From Phormidesmis priestleyi ULC007 (GTDB taxonomy: Bacteria; Cyanobacteriota; Cyanobacteriia; Leptolyngbyales; Leptolyngbyaceae), in NCBI RefSeq assembly GCF_001895925.1, contig NZ_MPPI01000007.1, positions 62,001 through 126,000 of the forward strand: a DNA stretch of 64,000 bases, given 5' to 3'. The stretch's first letter is position 1; each line of letters opens with the position of its first letter. The notes under the pieces are model-generated. The model was not told the DNA's origin. It did no database searches and saw only the letters and a list, made by a program, of their open reading frames with translations. Of the stretch, positions 46,797 through 55,248 are shown one piece after another. Made by a program: the position numbers and the translations under genes.

Positions 46797-47783
46797 ATGA
46801 TCCCTGCGGTCAGCATTCCAAAAATCATTCTCGATACCGATCCTGGAGGGGACGACATCTTTGCTTTTTTGTGGGTGCAAAGCTTAGTCAAACAAGGGCT
46901 TGCAGAACTGATTGCCATCACTGCCACCGCCGGAAACGTCTCTGCAAGAAAAACTTTCTCTAACGCTAGTCAAATTCTTAACTTGGTAGGGGCACCTACG
47001 ATCGAGGTGGGACGAGGAGTCTCCTTAAACAGCAACGATATCGAGGATGCAGCTCATATTCACGGCAATGATGGCATGGGCAACTTATCAAAAACGCTGC
47101 CACCCCCCACTCACGATTATGAAACAGCACGGTGTTCTGACGAGATCTTCATCGACAAACTCAACGCCATGCCGGGAGAAATTACGCTGGTGGCGATCGG
47201 CCCGCTCAACAATCTGGCAGCCGCCGAAAAAAAGAGTCCAGGAATTCTCAAAAAAGCGAAAGAAGTGGTGATCATGGGCGGCGCATTCTTCTGTCCTGGA
47301 AACGTCACCCCTCATGCAGAATTCAACATCTGGTTTAACTCAGAAGCCGCAGACATTGTTTTAGCCAGTCGAGATGACGTTGTAATCATGCCGCTCGACG
47401 TGACCAGAAACCTGATTTTTACACGCGAAATGGCGCAAGTAATCAACCCAATCAATTCAGAAGATGATACGTCTAAATTTATGAATCATCTCTGCGAATT
47501 TATGATCACAACGGCGATCGCCTATCGAGAAACAAACGGAGTTCAGGGGTTTTTAGTTCACGATGCAGCGACGATCGGCTACTTGTTTTACCCTGAAACG
47601 CTCCTGATGCAAAGAGCCAGAGTTTGCGTTGAGACTAAAGGCGAATGGACTCGCGGACAAACCTTAATCGATCGCCGAAACCGAGCAAAACAAAGTGCTA
47701 ATGCCTGGGTTGCGTTGCAAGTTGATTCGACCGGATTTTTTACCCGATTTGTTGAAGATTTAAAGACGCTCAAAGTGGTTTAA
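46797..47783 (+). CDS. Inosine-uridine preferring nucleoside hydrolase
   Basis: A protein of about 328 residues. The calcium/ribose-binding motif is ILDTDPGGDDIFAFL at the N-terminus; ITATAGNVSARKTFSNA, HGNDGMGN, LVAIGPLNNLA, VVIMGGAFFCPGNVTPHAEFN and VHDAATIGY are the other IUNH positions. It hydrolyses the N-glycosidic bond of nucleosides. The first Asp-rich motif has GGDD where many members have DPDDA-type spacing, a normal variant. ATG 46797 is preferred over GTG 46791 or TTG 46764. The upstream 110 bp hold two copies of CGTCAGGGGTAGGCA (about 46668 and 46710). Confidence 0.88.
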   Translation: MIPAVSIPKIILDTDPGGDDIFAFLWVQSLVKQGLAELIAITATAGNVSARKTFSNASQILNLVGAPTIEVGRGVSLNSNDIEDAAHIHGNDGMGNLSKTLPPPTHDYETARCSDEIFIDKLNAMPGEITLVAIGPLNNLAAAEKKSPGILKKAKEVVIMGGAFFCPGNVTPHAEFNIWFNSEAADIVLASRDDVVIMPLDVTRNLIFTREMAQVINPINSEDDTSKFMNHLCEFMITTAIAYRETNGVQGFLVHDAATIGYLFYPETLLMQRARVCVETKGEWTRGQTLIDRRNRAKQSANAWVALQVDSTGFFTRFVEDLKTLKVV

Positions 47784-47855
47784 AACTGAGGTTTGATCCT
47801 CAAATCCCAAACTTTTTTGATCCTCTCTGCATCAGACGGAGAAATCTGTCCGATT

Positions 47856-48218
47856 TTACCCAACAGTAGCGATATTTCCAGACAATCGTGACAACCGAAC
47901 TGTTGAGGCGACTCGAAGACCACTTATTGCCCAATCCTGCAAATCAACATCTGTCTGCGATCGCGGCTTTGCAGAGGTAACCGCCGCAACAACCGCATCT
48001 TTTCCATCTAGCCAGAGAACCAAAACAGGACATTTCTTAGCAACGGTGCCACTGGTGAATAAAATCTCTGCCACCCGAAACTCACCGGGCAGAATAGATG
48101 CCTGCGCCGCGATTAGCACACCTGGACGAATCCATCCTAGAATCGCAGGCACATAAGCAACAAAAGTGCCATTAGTCTCAGGACGAATCACCATCGTATA
48201 GCCTTGCAAGGTTTTCAT
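47856..48218 (-). CDS. Hybrid HicB-like / PemK-like toxin-antitoxin fragment
   Basis: A 120-residue protein. The first 28 residues (MKTLQGYTMVIRPETNGTFVAYVPAI) follow the start of HicB antitoxins. From about residue 45 it turns into a PemK/MazF-like sequence: FRVAEILFTSG, KKCPVLVLWLDGKDAVVAAV, then DVDLQDWAISGLRVASTVRLSRLS. The end NIATVG is shorter than in MazF proteins, so the toxin part looks truncated. This may be a chimaeric remnant or a degenerate toxin. No partner gene is visible on either side. Confidence 0.5.
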   Translation of the reverse strand: MKTLQGYTMVIRPETNGTFVAYVPAILGWIRPGVLIAAQASILPGEFRVAEILFTSGTVAKKCPVLVLWLDGKDAVVAAVTSAKPRSQTDVDLQDWAISGLRVASTVRLSRLSGNIATVG

Positions 48219-48646
48219 AGCTGAAGTGAATCATGCATTGCCTCCACAATACGCGATCGCTCTGCTTCAGGGCGGAACAATAGGGTTGAACTGCCGATCG
48301 CTACGCTGGTGCATGAAGAACATTTTTTATACGTTCTATCGTAAGCCTACCCAAAGTTACGGCGCTCACCTTAAAGACTTTGTTTAAAGATAAGTGTCAA
48401 ATATCGTTGTTTTGATACATTTTTCAGAGTCTCTGAAACCAGCTTATATGATGAAACCGTCAGGGCACTATCAGCATTTCAACTCAGAGCAATGTAACTT
48501 TTGTAGACAGAAATCACCCGGATGGGTACTGTCAATGTAGATTAAATGCTTGAGAATTATTTGTATCAGACTTTACTCGCTGCGATCGTCATCACTCAAT
48601 TACCTTTCCCGCGATCAGTGCTGATTGAGTATCAGGTGAAAAATTC
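48219..48646. other. Intergenic region between TA remnant and eCIS remnant
   Basis: About 430 bp. I see no gene, repeat or RNA in it. AGGTGA at 48633-48638 is a good ribosome binding site for the ATG at 48647. Confidence 0.4.
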
Positions 48647-48772
48647 ATGGCAAACCTGCAATCTATTCATGCAGTTGGTGAATCGCTGCGGAACTACTTG
48701 CGGAATACCTATCCGTCTAGTGCATTCGCTGGGTTGCCAACGTTTGATATTCAGCTATACTTTGTCAGGTAA
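48647..48772 (+). pseudogene. 5' fragment of an eCIS-type gene, cut by IS630-like element
   Basis: MANLQSIHAVGESLRNYLRN and the next 21 residues resemble the N-terminus of DUF4255/Pvc16-like eCIS proteins. The frame ends at a TAA formed by the target TA and the first base of the IS element. If the element and one TA are removed, the frame runs on through LYFVRYPAGVYLDAD into the remnant at 49865. Family assignment is from memory of the N-terminal pattern. Confidence 0.5.
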
Positions 48773-49824
48773 CAGTCTTTATTTTTTTGAAAGATTGGAA
48801 ACGCCAAGTCAAGAGTGAATCTAATTCTTCCTTGTGGGTAGTATGGCATTGGTCAAGGCAATTAGTAATCGCTTTTTTGAAAGCCGTAAAATCAGCATAG
48901 TAAATAGAGTAGAAACATTGTTTTTTCACAAACTTCCCCAGTCTCTCAATCAGGTTGAGATTAGGAGAATAAGCAGTGAGGTAGAGCAGTTCAATCTGGA
49001 GTTCCTGAGCGAGATCCCTGACTAAGGCACATTTTTGATATCGGGCGTTGTCCAGTACTAGGGTGACGGGCAGGTTCAATCCTAAAGCCGCCAGTTTACG
49101 GAGGAGGTCACACACATTTTTGGAATTGATGTAATCGTCGTTGGTCACCGTGATTAACTCATGGGTAACAGCGTTCAAAGCACCAAGGAGATTAAATCGT
49201 TGTCGTCCTGCTCCTGTTTTGACGAATAATCGTTCAAAACACCACAAGAATCCGAGATAGGCACCGAGAACAAAATGGGCAGCATCCCCGAAGAAGACGG
49301 CTCTTGTGCCTGCTTTTGCCTCTTCTAATCGAGGTTCTAGTTTTTTTTGAGGAATGCTTCTTGGGCTTCGACATCCGCTTTGGCGGGCAGAACCCCGACT
49401 CGACGACAACTCATTCCCAGGGATTTAAGGAAATGACGGACTTGTTCCCGACTGCGATGAATGCCCGTCAGTTCGGCAATTTTTGCGGTGGCTTGAGCCA
49501 GAGTTTTAGGCGGATGCGCTCGGAAATAAGTTTCTAAACTCTCTTGATGTTGTTTCAGTTCGCTTTGCGGTCGATAAAAGCTCAGTTCTTACAGTTGTTC
49601 AATCCCCCCCTTCTGATAGTCCCGAAGATAACTCAACAAAGTGGGTTCACTGACTTGAATCAGTTGGCAGATTTCCCAGTGGGGATATTCTTTGCTTTTG
49701 AGGTACAAGGCTTCCATTTTTCGCTGCACACGAGGATGGGGGTGATGGAAGCGCTCAGAGTGAAGCTGCTGGATGTCTTCATCTGTGAAAGTCAGCTTGA
49801 TCAGGGTCTTGTCCCAGAGCGGGA
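48765..49824 (-). pseudogene. IS630 transposase in two frames, with one nonsense codon
   Basis: The first part (LIKLTFTDEDIQQLHSERF, helix-turn-helix with WEICQLIQVSEPTLLSYL, then HPPKTLAQATAKIAELTG) runs from about 49824 to 49348. It is interrupted by a TAA near 49590 after GIEQL. At about 49341-49348 an A8 run followed by C gives the slippery A AAA AAC. A -1 shift there joins AFLKK to KLEPRLEEAKAGTRAVFFGD, the DDE_3 catalytic part, with VTLVLDNARYQ and TAYSPNLNLIERLGKFVKK (the D and E of the triad). The ORFA-ORFB shift may therefore be programmed; the TAA is a true lesion. The last codons are outside the element. Confidence 0.7.
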
Positions 49825-49864
49825 TGAGTTCTTACTTTTTACTCCCTTTCAAAACTAAAGTCTA
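48772..49864 (-). mobile_element. IS630-family insertion sequence, inserted at TA
   Basis: About 1093 bp flanked by the dinucleotide TA on both sides (48770-48771 and 49865-49866), the target duplication of IS630/Tc1-mariner elements. The ends are imperfect inverted repeats (ACAGTCTTTATTTTTTTGAA at the left; TAGACTTTAGTTTTGAA as complement at the right). It contains one transposase gene in two frames on the minus strand. Confidence 0.8.
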
Positions 49865-51376
49865 TACCCTGCTGGAGTATATCTCGATGCCGACCATCCA
49901 CCCCGCGAAATTATGGTCCAATGGAACGTCGGCGGAAGCTGGGAGCATCGTGCTTATTGGGTGAAAACTTGCTCGATTTGGGCATTCCCGGAACCGCCAG
50001 CCGTCAGTATATGGGGGTACTGCCCGCGATCGCAGATTGGGTGCGATTAGAGGTGCCTGCTAGTCTTGTTGGCTTAGAAAACACGACCGTCACCGGAATC
50101 GCCTTCACACTTTATGAGGGTCGCGCCGCTTGGGGACACACGGGCAAATCGGCGGCGGGCTCCCTACCAGCCAATGACACGGTTTGGGTTGGTGATGCAC
50201 TGCCAGCCGGGGCAACACCTCACACTAACAACGACTCCTGGACGTGGATTCAGGGTGCTGAGTTGCTCACGCCGTTTGAAGAAGACTTTGTGGCCGCGAT
50301 CGAGAACAATGTCCGGGGGGTCACGCCACTACGAACATTGAACAATCAACTCACCGCGCAACTTCCAGCAGAAGCCAGTCAACTCACGACGCTTGGGCTA
50401 GAACGCTTTATTGGGCTTCCCGAAACCAAAGTTAAGCAAGCCAACGATCGCATTGATTTTCACTTTTTGCGAGTACAAACTGATATTTATCGAATTCGTC
50501 AGTTTGTGTTGGGCACCGATCAAGCGGCTCGATTGGCAACGTCTCCGACCTTGGCGGCGATCGCAGAAGGGGGTCAAAGTGCCCGCGTCACTCAAGAACA
50601 GCTAAACACTTTCTTTACTCGCAAGAAGTCTGCATCAGTCTTGACAAGTCCTAGCTTTACAATTCTGGCGGCAGGCACGACCCAATTCGCGACGGCTCGC
50701 CAAAAAGCGGCATTGTTTGAGCCATTGTTAACTCAAACAACGTTCACCAACTTCAGTGATGTCGGATTTGCAAGTTCTGCCGCATTTGAACTCAAAAAAA
50801 CTCAAGATACTCAAGCTCGTATCGGGGTGATCAAAGAGCAAACGGCTGCCAACAAAGAGCGATTTGTTTCTAAACAGTTTTCTCAACCGATCGCCGATGA
50901 CGTGTTAGAACAGTCGCCCCTGATTGGTGCCGCCAGCCGCACTGTGACGGTTGCCGAACGACTTCAGCCTTCTGCCTCGGTCGAAGCCAGAAACTTCACT
51001 TTGTCGAGTCGGGCAGACACGATCGAGAGTCTCGCTAATCTGGGGGTCGATCTCGGCGAGGTCAGTGTTTCGGGCACCACTGCCAAATTTAAAGACGTGA
51101 ATTCAGCGCTACTCAATCAGATTCGGTTAGGGGACACACTCGCTGGCACCGACGAATCGGCACAGTTTTCTGACGGGGTAAAAGTGCTTGATAACACCGT
51201 TGCAGCGCTGCGATTAGCAGAAGGATGGGTGCAAGATTATCGCGTCGCGATCGCCAAGTCAAGCATCGGCTCGAATTGTTCATGCCTACGAGACAAATGC
51301 GCAGTTGGCGGCAGATGCGCGTGTGCAGTTTGCCGAACCGGGCGCTTTCAACACAAATCTGATTTCGCGATCGTGA
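49865..51376 (+). pseudogene. eCIS-linked large protein remnant with two frameshifts
   Basis: This continues the frame cut by the IS. It begins with a jelly-roll-like segment (GVYLDADHPPREIMVQWN, GSWEHRAYW), loses one G in a G-run at 49959-49961, and continues as GENLLDLGIPGTASRQYMG and WVRLEVPASLVGLE. A long helical part follows (TLRTLNNQLTAQLPAEASQL, LPETKVKQANDRIDFHFLRV). A second frameshift near 51257 precedes the natural end, QASARIVHAYETNAQLAADA to a TGA at 51374-51376. The helical part looks like proteins encoded in cyanobacterial contractile injection loci; I cannot name the subunit. Confidence 0.55.
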
Positions 51377-51395
51377 ATAGACAACATCACATACT

Positions 51396-52800
51396 ATGAA
51401 ACGCCATGTCCACACTGTCCATTTGCGATCGCACGATGAAGCCCTCATTCATCGGGGTACTGTTTTGTTAGAAGATGCTTTGCATACTGCATCTTTTCCT
51501 GAAAGCGGACGGCTGTTGCTGGTGCGATCGCTCGATGCTGGCAAGATTCACAGTCAGCAAAGTTCGGCAACTCTGGCACTCGTGTTAGAGCAGCGACTGG
51601 CGCAGATTGGTATGACGGCAGTTCATGCAGAAGATCCGGCGGCTAATAGTGCGATCGCGGTTTATTTTCGAGATCAAGTTGAGCCTTATCTGTGTCTGGC
51701 AATGAGATTGTCAAACCACCTCAGCACTGATGAATGGTTTTGGCGGTTAGCCGTTTTTAACTGGCAGGCTAATTTGTCTAGAGATGAAGGATTTCGTCGA
51801 GTGCTTTATGGCATTATGCAAACTGCGATCGGAGTCTCTGCGATCGTTCCCTTAATGCAAGAGCTACTCACTCGAACTGCAATCACACCTTTACTTTCAG
51901 CGCTCACCTGGCACGACGGTTCAGCATTGTTGCGCGCCTGTGGATGGCTTAAATCAAAGACTTCAATCGGATCAATTAAACCGTTATCAATCTCATTTAT
52001 ACCAAAACCTTGGATTGATTTACTCCAACATGGATTGAAGTTTGGGGAATTGAAGATGCTCGATCGCTCTGGCTGACCACGATCGCACTAATTGCAGAAC
52101 AACCTGCATTCATTTTAGACGAGCCATTAATGACGCGATCTCAACAGGTGATTCAACAAATTAGCAATTTAAGAAAGCAATCTCAGCCTGATCAGTCGTC
52201 GTTGATAGAGAGTCCTACAGCATTAATAGAGAGTTTCATTACGATTCCCAAGAATTCTCGCTCAGTGTTGGATGAATCGCAATCATCTAGAGATATTCTA
52301 CAACAGCAAGATTATCTTTCAGTCTCTCGTCAATCTGTAGATATTCCTCAATCGAGTGCGTTTGCAGGACTATTTTTTCTGTTGCCATTAATGACTCATT
52401 TAAGAATCAAATCTTTTTTAGAATCTAATCCTCACCTGATTGAATTTGATTTGCCCAGAAGGTTATTAAACACGATCGCGCAACGATTAGAAATCCCTGA
52501 AACCGATCCTGTTTGGGAGGCACTTACTAAATGCTCAAACAACTGCTCAGAAGCCGTTTTACTCCGCTCCTGGCTAAACTCAATGCGGCGCTGGTGCCGT
52601 CTCAATGCTGAAATGGGATTACACAATTTAGTCAGTCGATCGGGGCAAGTTTTAATCACACGCACGTTGATGTTTGGTTTGAACCTCAGCAAGCTGATAT
52701 TCGGATTCGTCGCGTCGGGCTGGATCTCGATCCGGGTTGGGTGCCCTGGTTTGGGCGAGTTGTTGCGTTTCACTACACAGGAGCAGGGCATGGAAATTGA
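51396..52800 (+). pseudogene. eCIS-associated gene with frameshifts
   Basis: The N-terminal 215 residues (MKRHVHTVHLRSHDEALIHR, FRDQVEPYLCLAMRL) are in one frame to about 52025. The frame then shifts to TWIEVWGIEDARSLWLTT and continues to about 52540. It shifts again to a third frame ending in THVDVWFEPQQADIRIRR and LDLDPGWVPWFGRVVAFHY before a TGA at 52798-52800. An extra in-frame TGA occurs near 52605. The C-terminal GLD-DPGW-P-GRVV-FHY pattern is one I associate with proteins next to eCIS baseplate and ATPase genes. The TGA overlaps the ATG of the ATPase gene. Confidence 0.55.
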
Positions 52801-54182
52801 GAATTCGGCTAATCGCCCGATCGTCACCCTTCACACCTTTGCGTTTGCTGCGATCGCTGCCACGCTAGACCCTGCACTTCTCGTTAACCCAACCGCCCCG
52901 GAGCTACAGCACTTATGCCACTATCAAGCGATCGCCACTGCCGATCAATTTCATTGGGTCAATGCCCTCAAAATCTATCTGCGTCACCCTGCCGCTCGTG
53001 ATTATTCACTATTGAGATTGGCAAAATCATTATCATTGACCATCGTTGAAGTGTTGGCAATCTCATTATCGATCGCGGTTGAACAAGACCCGATCGCAGG
53101 TCGCATTTTAGCTTATCTTCAAGCACCTCTCGGTGGTTCACGTCCTACATTAGGATTGCTCTCTTCAGCATTCTCGCCATTGCCACACAGCGTTTCTGTA
53201 ATTGATCGGCTGATGATTGGCAATGCGATCGCTAGTGGATTGCTGCAACTGCTCAACGAATCGGCACCGCTCCCAGAACAATCTATAAAAGTACCTCTAC
53301 ACTTGGGTTTGGCACTACGAGAACACGTCATCGCCGCCGCCTGGACAGGAGAAGGAGTCGGACTCGATGCCTTGGCGCAACCGCTAACCGATGCCATTCC
53401 TGACAACGCTTTGGTGATGACTCCAGCACTGCGCGACGAACTCCAGATGCTATTTTTGCGCTGTCGCCACCGCGATCGTCTCGTCACCGGACTTGGACTC
53501 TCTGCCACAGTGCGCTATCATCCCGGTGTGCGATCGCTGTTTGTCGGCGCATCCGGCACAGGAAAAACCCTGGCAGCAGGTTGGTTAGCCACAAAATTAG
53601 GAATGCCGCTCTATCGAGTCGATCTCGCCTCAATTACCAGCAAATATATTGGTGAAACCGAAAAGAATTTATCGCAGCTATTATCACGAGCCGAACAAGC
53701 CGAAGTCGTCTTATTATTTGATGAAGCCGATTCGCTGTTTGGCAAACGCACCGAAGTCCAGCAAGCCAACGATCGCTTCGCCAACGCTCAAACCAACTAT
53801 CTGCTTCAGCGCATCGAATCGTTTGACGGCATCACTGCTCACCAGCAATAGCCGCAGCCGCTTTGATTCTGCCTTTTCTCGCCGTTTAGATATGATCATT
53901 GAGTTTCCGCTACCCCAAGCCGAAGAACGGCGATCGCTGTGGCAATCTCATTTAGGCGATCGTCATCACTTAACGCAACCGCAATTAAATCAGCTTGCCG
54001 CTTCCGTTGATCTCAGTGGCGGCAATATTCGCAATGCAGTGTTGGCAGCAGCCGTGATCGCTCAGAGTCAAGTTCGTCCAATCACTTTTGCCGATGTGGT
54101 GCAAGGAGTCGCTAGTGAATATCGCAAACTAGGACGACAACTATCCGCAGAATTAATCGGCGATCGAGTCAGTATTCTTTAG
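52790..54182 (+). pseudogene. AAA+ ATPase of the eCIS locus, frameshifted
   Basis: Starts at ATG 52790 (MEIENSANRPIVTLHTFAF), overlapping the stop of the gene before. An N-terminal helical part is followed by a AAA+ module: Walker A LFVGASGTGKTLAAG, Walker B VVLLFDEADSLFGKRTE, and NYLLQRIESFDGI. The frame then ends at a TAG (53849-53851). A 2-nt loss in ATCACTGCTCACC explains it: the other frame continues LLTSNSRSRFDSAFSRRLD (sensor 1 / Arg finger) and ends at 54182 with GRQLSAELIGDRVSIL. This resembles the AAA+ ATPase (Pvc15/Afp15-like) needed for contractile particle assembly. Confidence 0.75.
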
Positions 54183-54187
54183 TCAAT
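53930..54187. repeat. Duplicated ATPase 3' end, copy 1
   Basis: About 255 bp from GCGATCGCTGTGGCAATCTC to the ATPase stop and a few bases beyond is repeated 936 bp downstream with only about eight differences by eye. The BrnT/BrnA-like module lies between the copies. Confidence 0.85.
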
Positions 54188-54303
54188 ACGATCTTCAATC
54201 CTATCGGGTGCGCTGCTTTGTAAACGTGGCAATTTCACTGCGGGTATACTGTTATTGTGCAGATTGGGTTTCGGGCAGAAAGATGAGCGATCATTGAGCA
54301 AAA

Positions 54304-54579
54304 ATGCGATTTGACTGGGATAACCACAAAAGTCAACTTCTTCAGCGAAATCGGGGATATTCTCTCGAAGAAGTTTCCATGGTTTTGGCTGGTGAATATG
54401 TAGAACAGATTAAACGAGATGATCCAGAGCAATTTATTGCAGTTGGATATCTAGAAAACACGCTTTTATCCGTGATTTACGAGATCCGTTATGATGATGA
54501 AGGGGAATATATCTGGTTAATTACCTACTGGAAAAGTACAAGAAGAGAGCGAGAGATCTATGAGCAATATCTCTACTGA
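54304..54579 (+). CDS. BrnT-like toxin
   Basis: A 91-residue protein of the BrnT family (RNase toxin of RelE fold): MRFDWDNHKSQLLQRNRGYS, EEVSMVLAGEYVEQ and the ending WKSTRREREIYEQYLY, with the typical late R-E-R/Y pattern. It overlaps the following antitoxin gene by 20 bp. It lies between the two copies of the ATPase 3' end and appears intact. Confidence 0.8.
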   Translation: MRFDWDNHKSQLLQRNRGYSLEEVSMVLAGEYVEQIKRDDPEQFIAVGYLENTLLSVIYEIRYDDEGEYIWLITYWKSTRREREIYEQYLY

Positions 54580-54844
54580 TGAGCTTGAACAGAGAATTGA
54601 GGCAGGCGAAGAAGTTGTCGATCGCTATTTTGACCCCACAACGACACGCATCGGCACACCTCATCCGATGACTTCACGAAGACAGCAAGATGTCGTGACA
54701 ACCAATTTAGATATTCCGAATCCCATGCTCGGCGAACTTGACCAAATGGCTAGCGAGCTCAACATTAGCCGTCAAGCCGTCATTAAAATGGTGCTGCGCC
54801 GCGCCCTTGATGAACATTATCTTACCAAAAAATCAATATCGTAG
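54560..54844 (+). CDS. BrnA/CopG-like antitoxin
   Basis: A 94-residue acidic protein. The C-terminal half (DIPNPMLGELDQMASELN, then ISRQAVIKMVLRRALDEHYL) is a ribbon-helix-helix DNA-binding domain, as in BrnA and CopG antitoxins, which repress their own operon. The N-terminus (STDELEQRIEAGEEVVDRYF) should bind the toxin. The overlap with the toxin gene supports the pair. Confidence 0.8.
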   Translation: MSNISTDELEQRIEAGEEVVDRYFDPTTTRIGTPHPMTSRRQQDVVTTNLDIPNPMLGELDQMASELNISRQAVIKMVLRRALDEHYLTKKSIS

Positions 54845-54865
54845 CGCGATTGCCGATCTTCTAGT

Positions 54866-55123
54866 GCGATCGCTGTGGCAATCTCATTTAGGCGATCGTC
54901 ATCACTTAACGCAACCGCAATTAAATCAGCTTGCCGCTTCCGTTGATCTCAGTGGCGGCAATATTCGCAATGCAGTGTTGGCAGCAGCCGTGATCGCTCA
55001 GAGTCAATCTCGTCCAATCACTTTTGCAGATGTGGGGCAAGGAGTCGCTAGTGAATATCGCAAACTAGGACGACAACTACCCGCAGAATTAATCGGCGAT
55101 CGAGCTAGTATCCTTTAATCAAA
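54866..55123 (+). repeat. Duplicated ATPase 3' end, copy 2 (pseudogene fragment)
   Basis: Second copy of the ATPase C-terminal coding DNA (SLWQSHLGDRHHLTQPQLNQ to LPAELIGDRASIL, stop at 55116-55118). It has no start or AAA+ core of its own and is therefore a fragment. It lies 22 bp after the antitoxin stop. Confidence 0.8.
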
Positions 55124-55248
55124 AACCAGAACCGTCATGGAACCCACGATCGCTCAACAGCCCGAATCCGTTCAACAAAATCAGCAGATGATCTCGGCTG
55201 ACAATCAACTTGATGCGTTAGAAAACGATCGCGGGGCAACCGCTAGGA

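Noticed and set aside
48546-48818. A 90-codon frame across the IS630 left end.
   Set aside because: It runs across the insertion junction in a different frame from the recognisable eCIS remnant and the transposase, so it is a chance frame.
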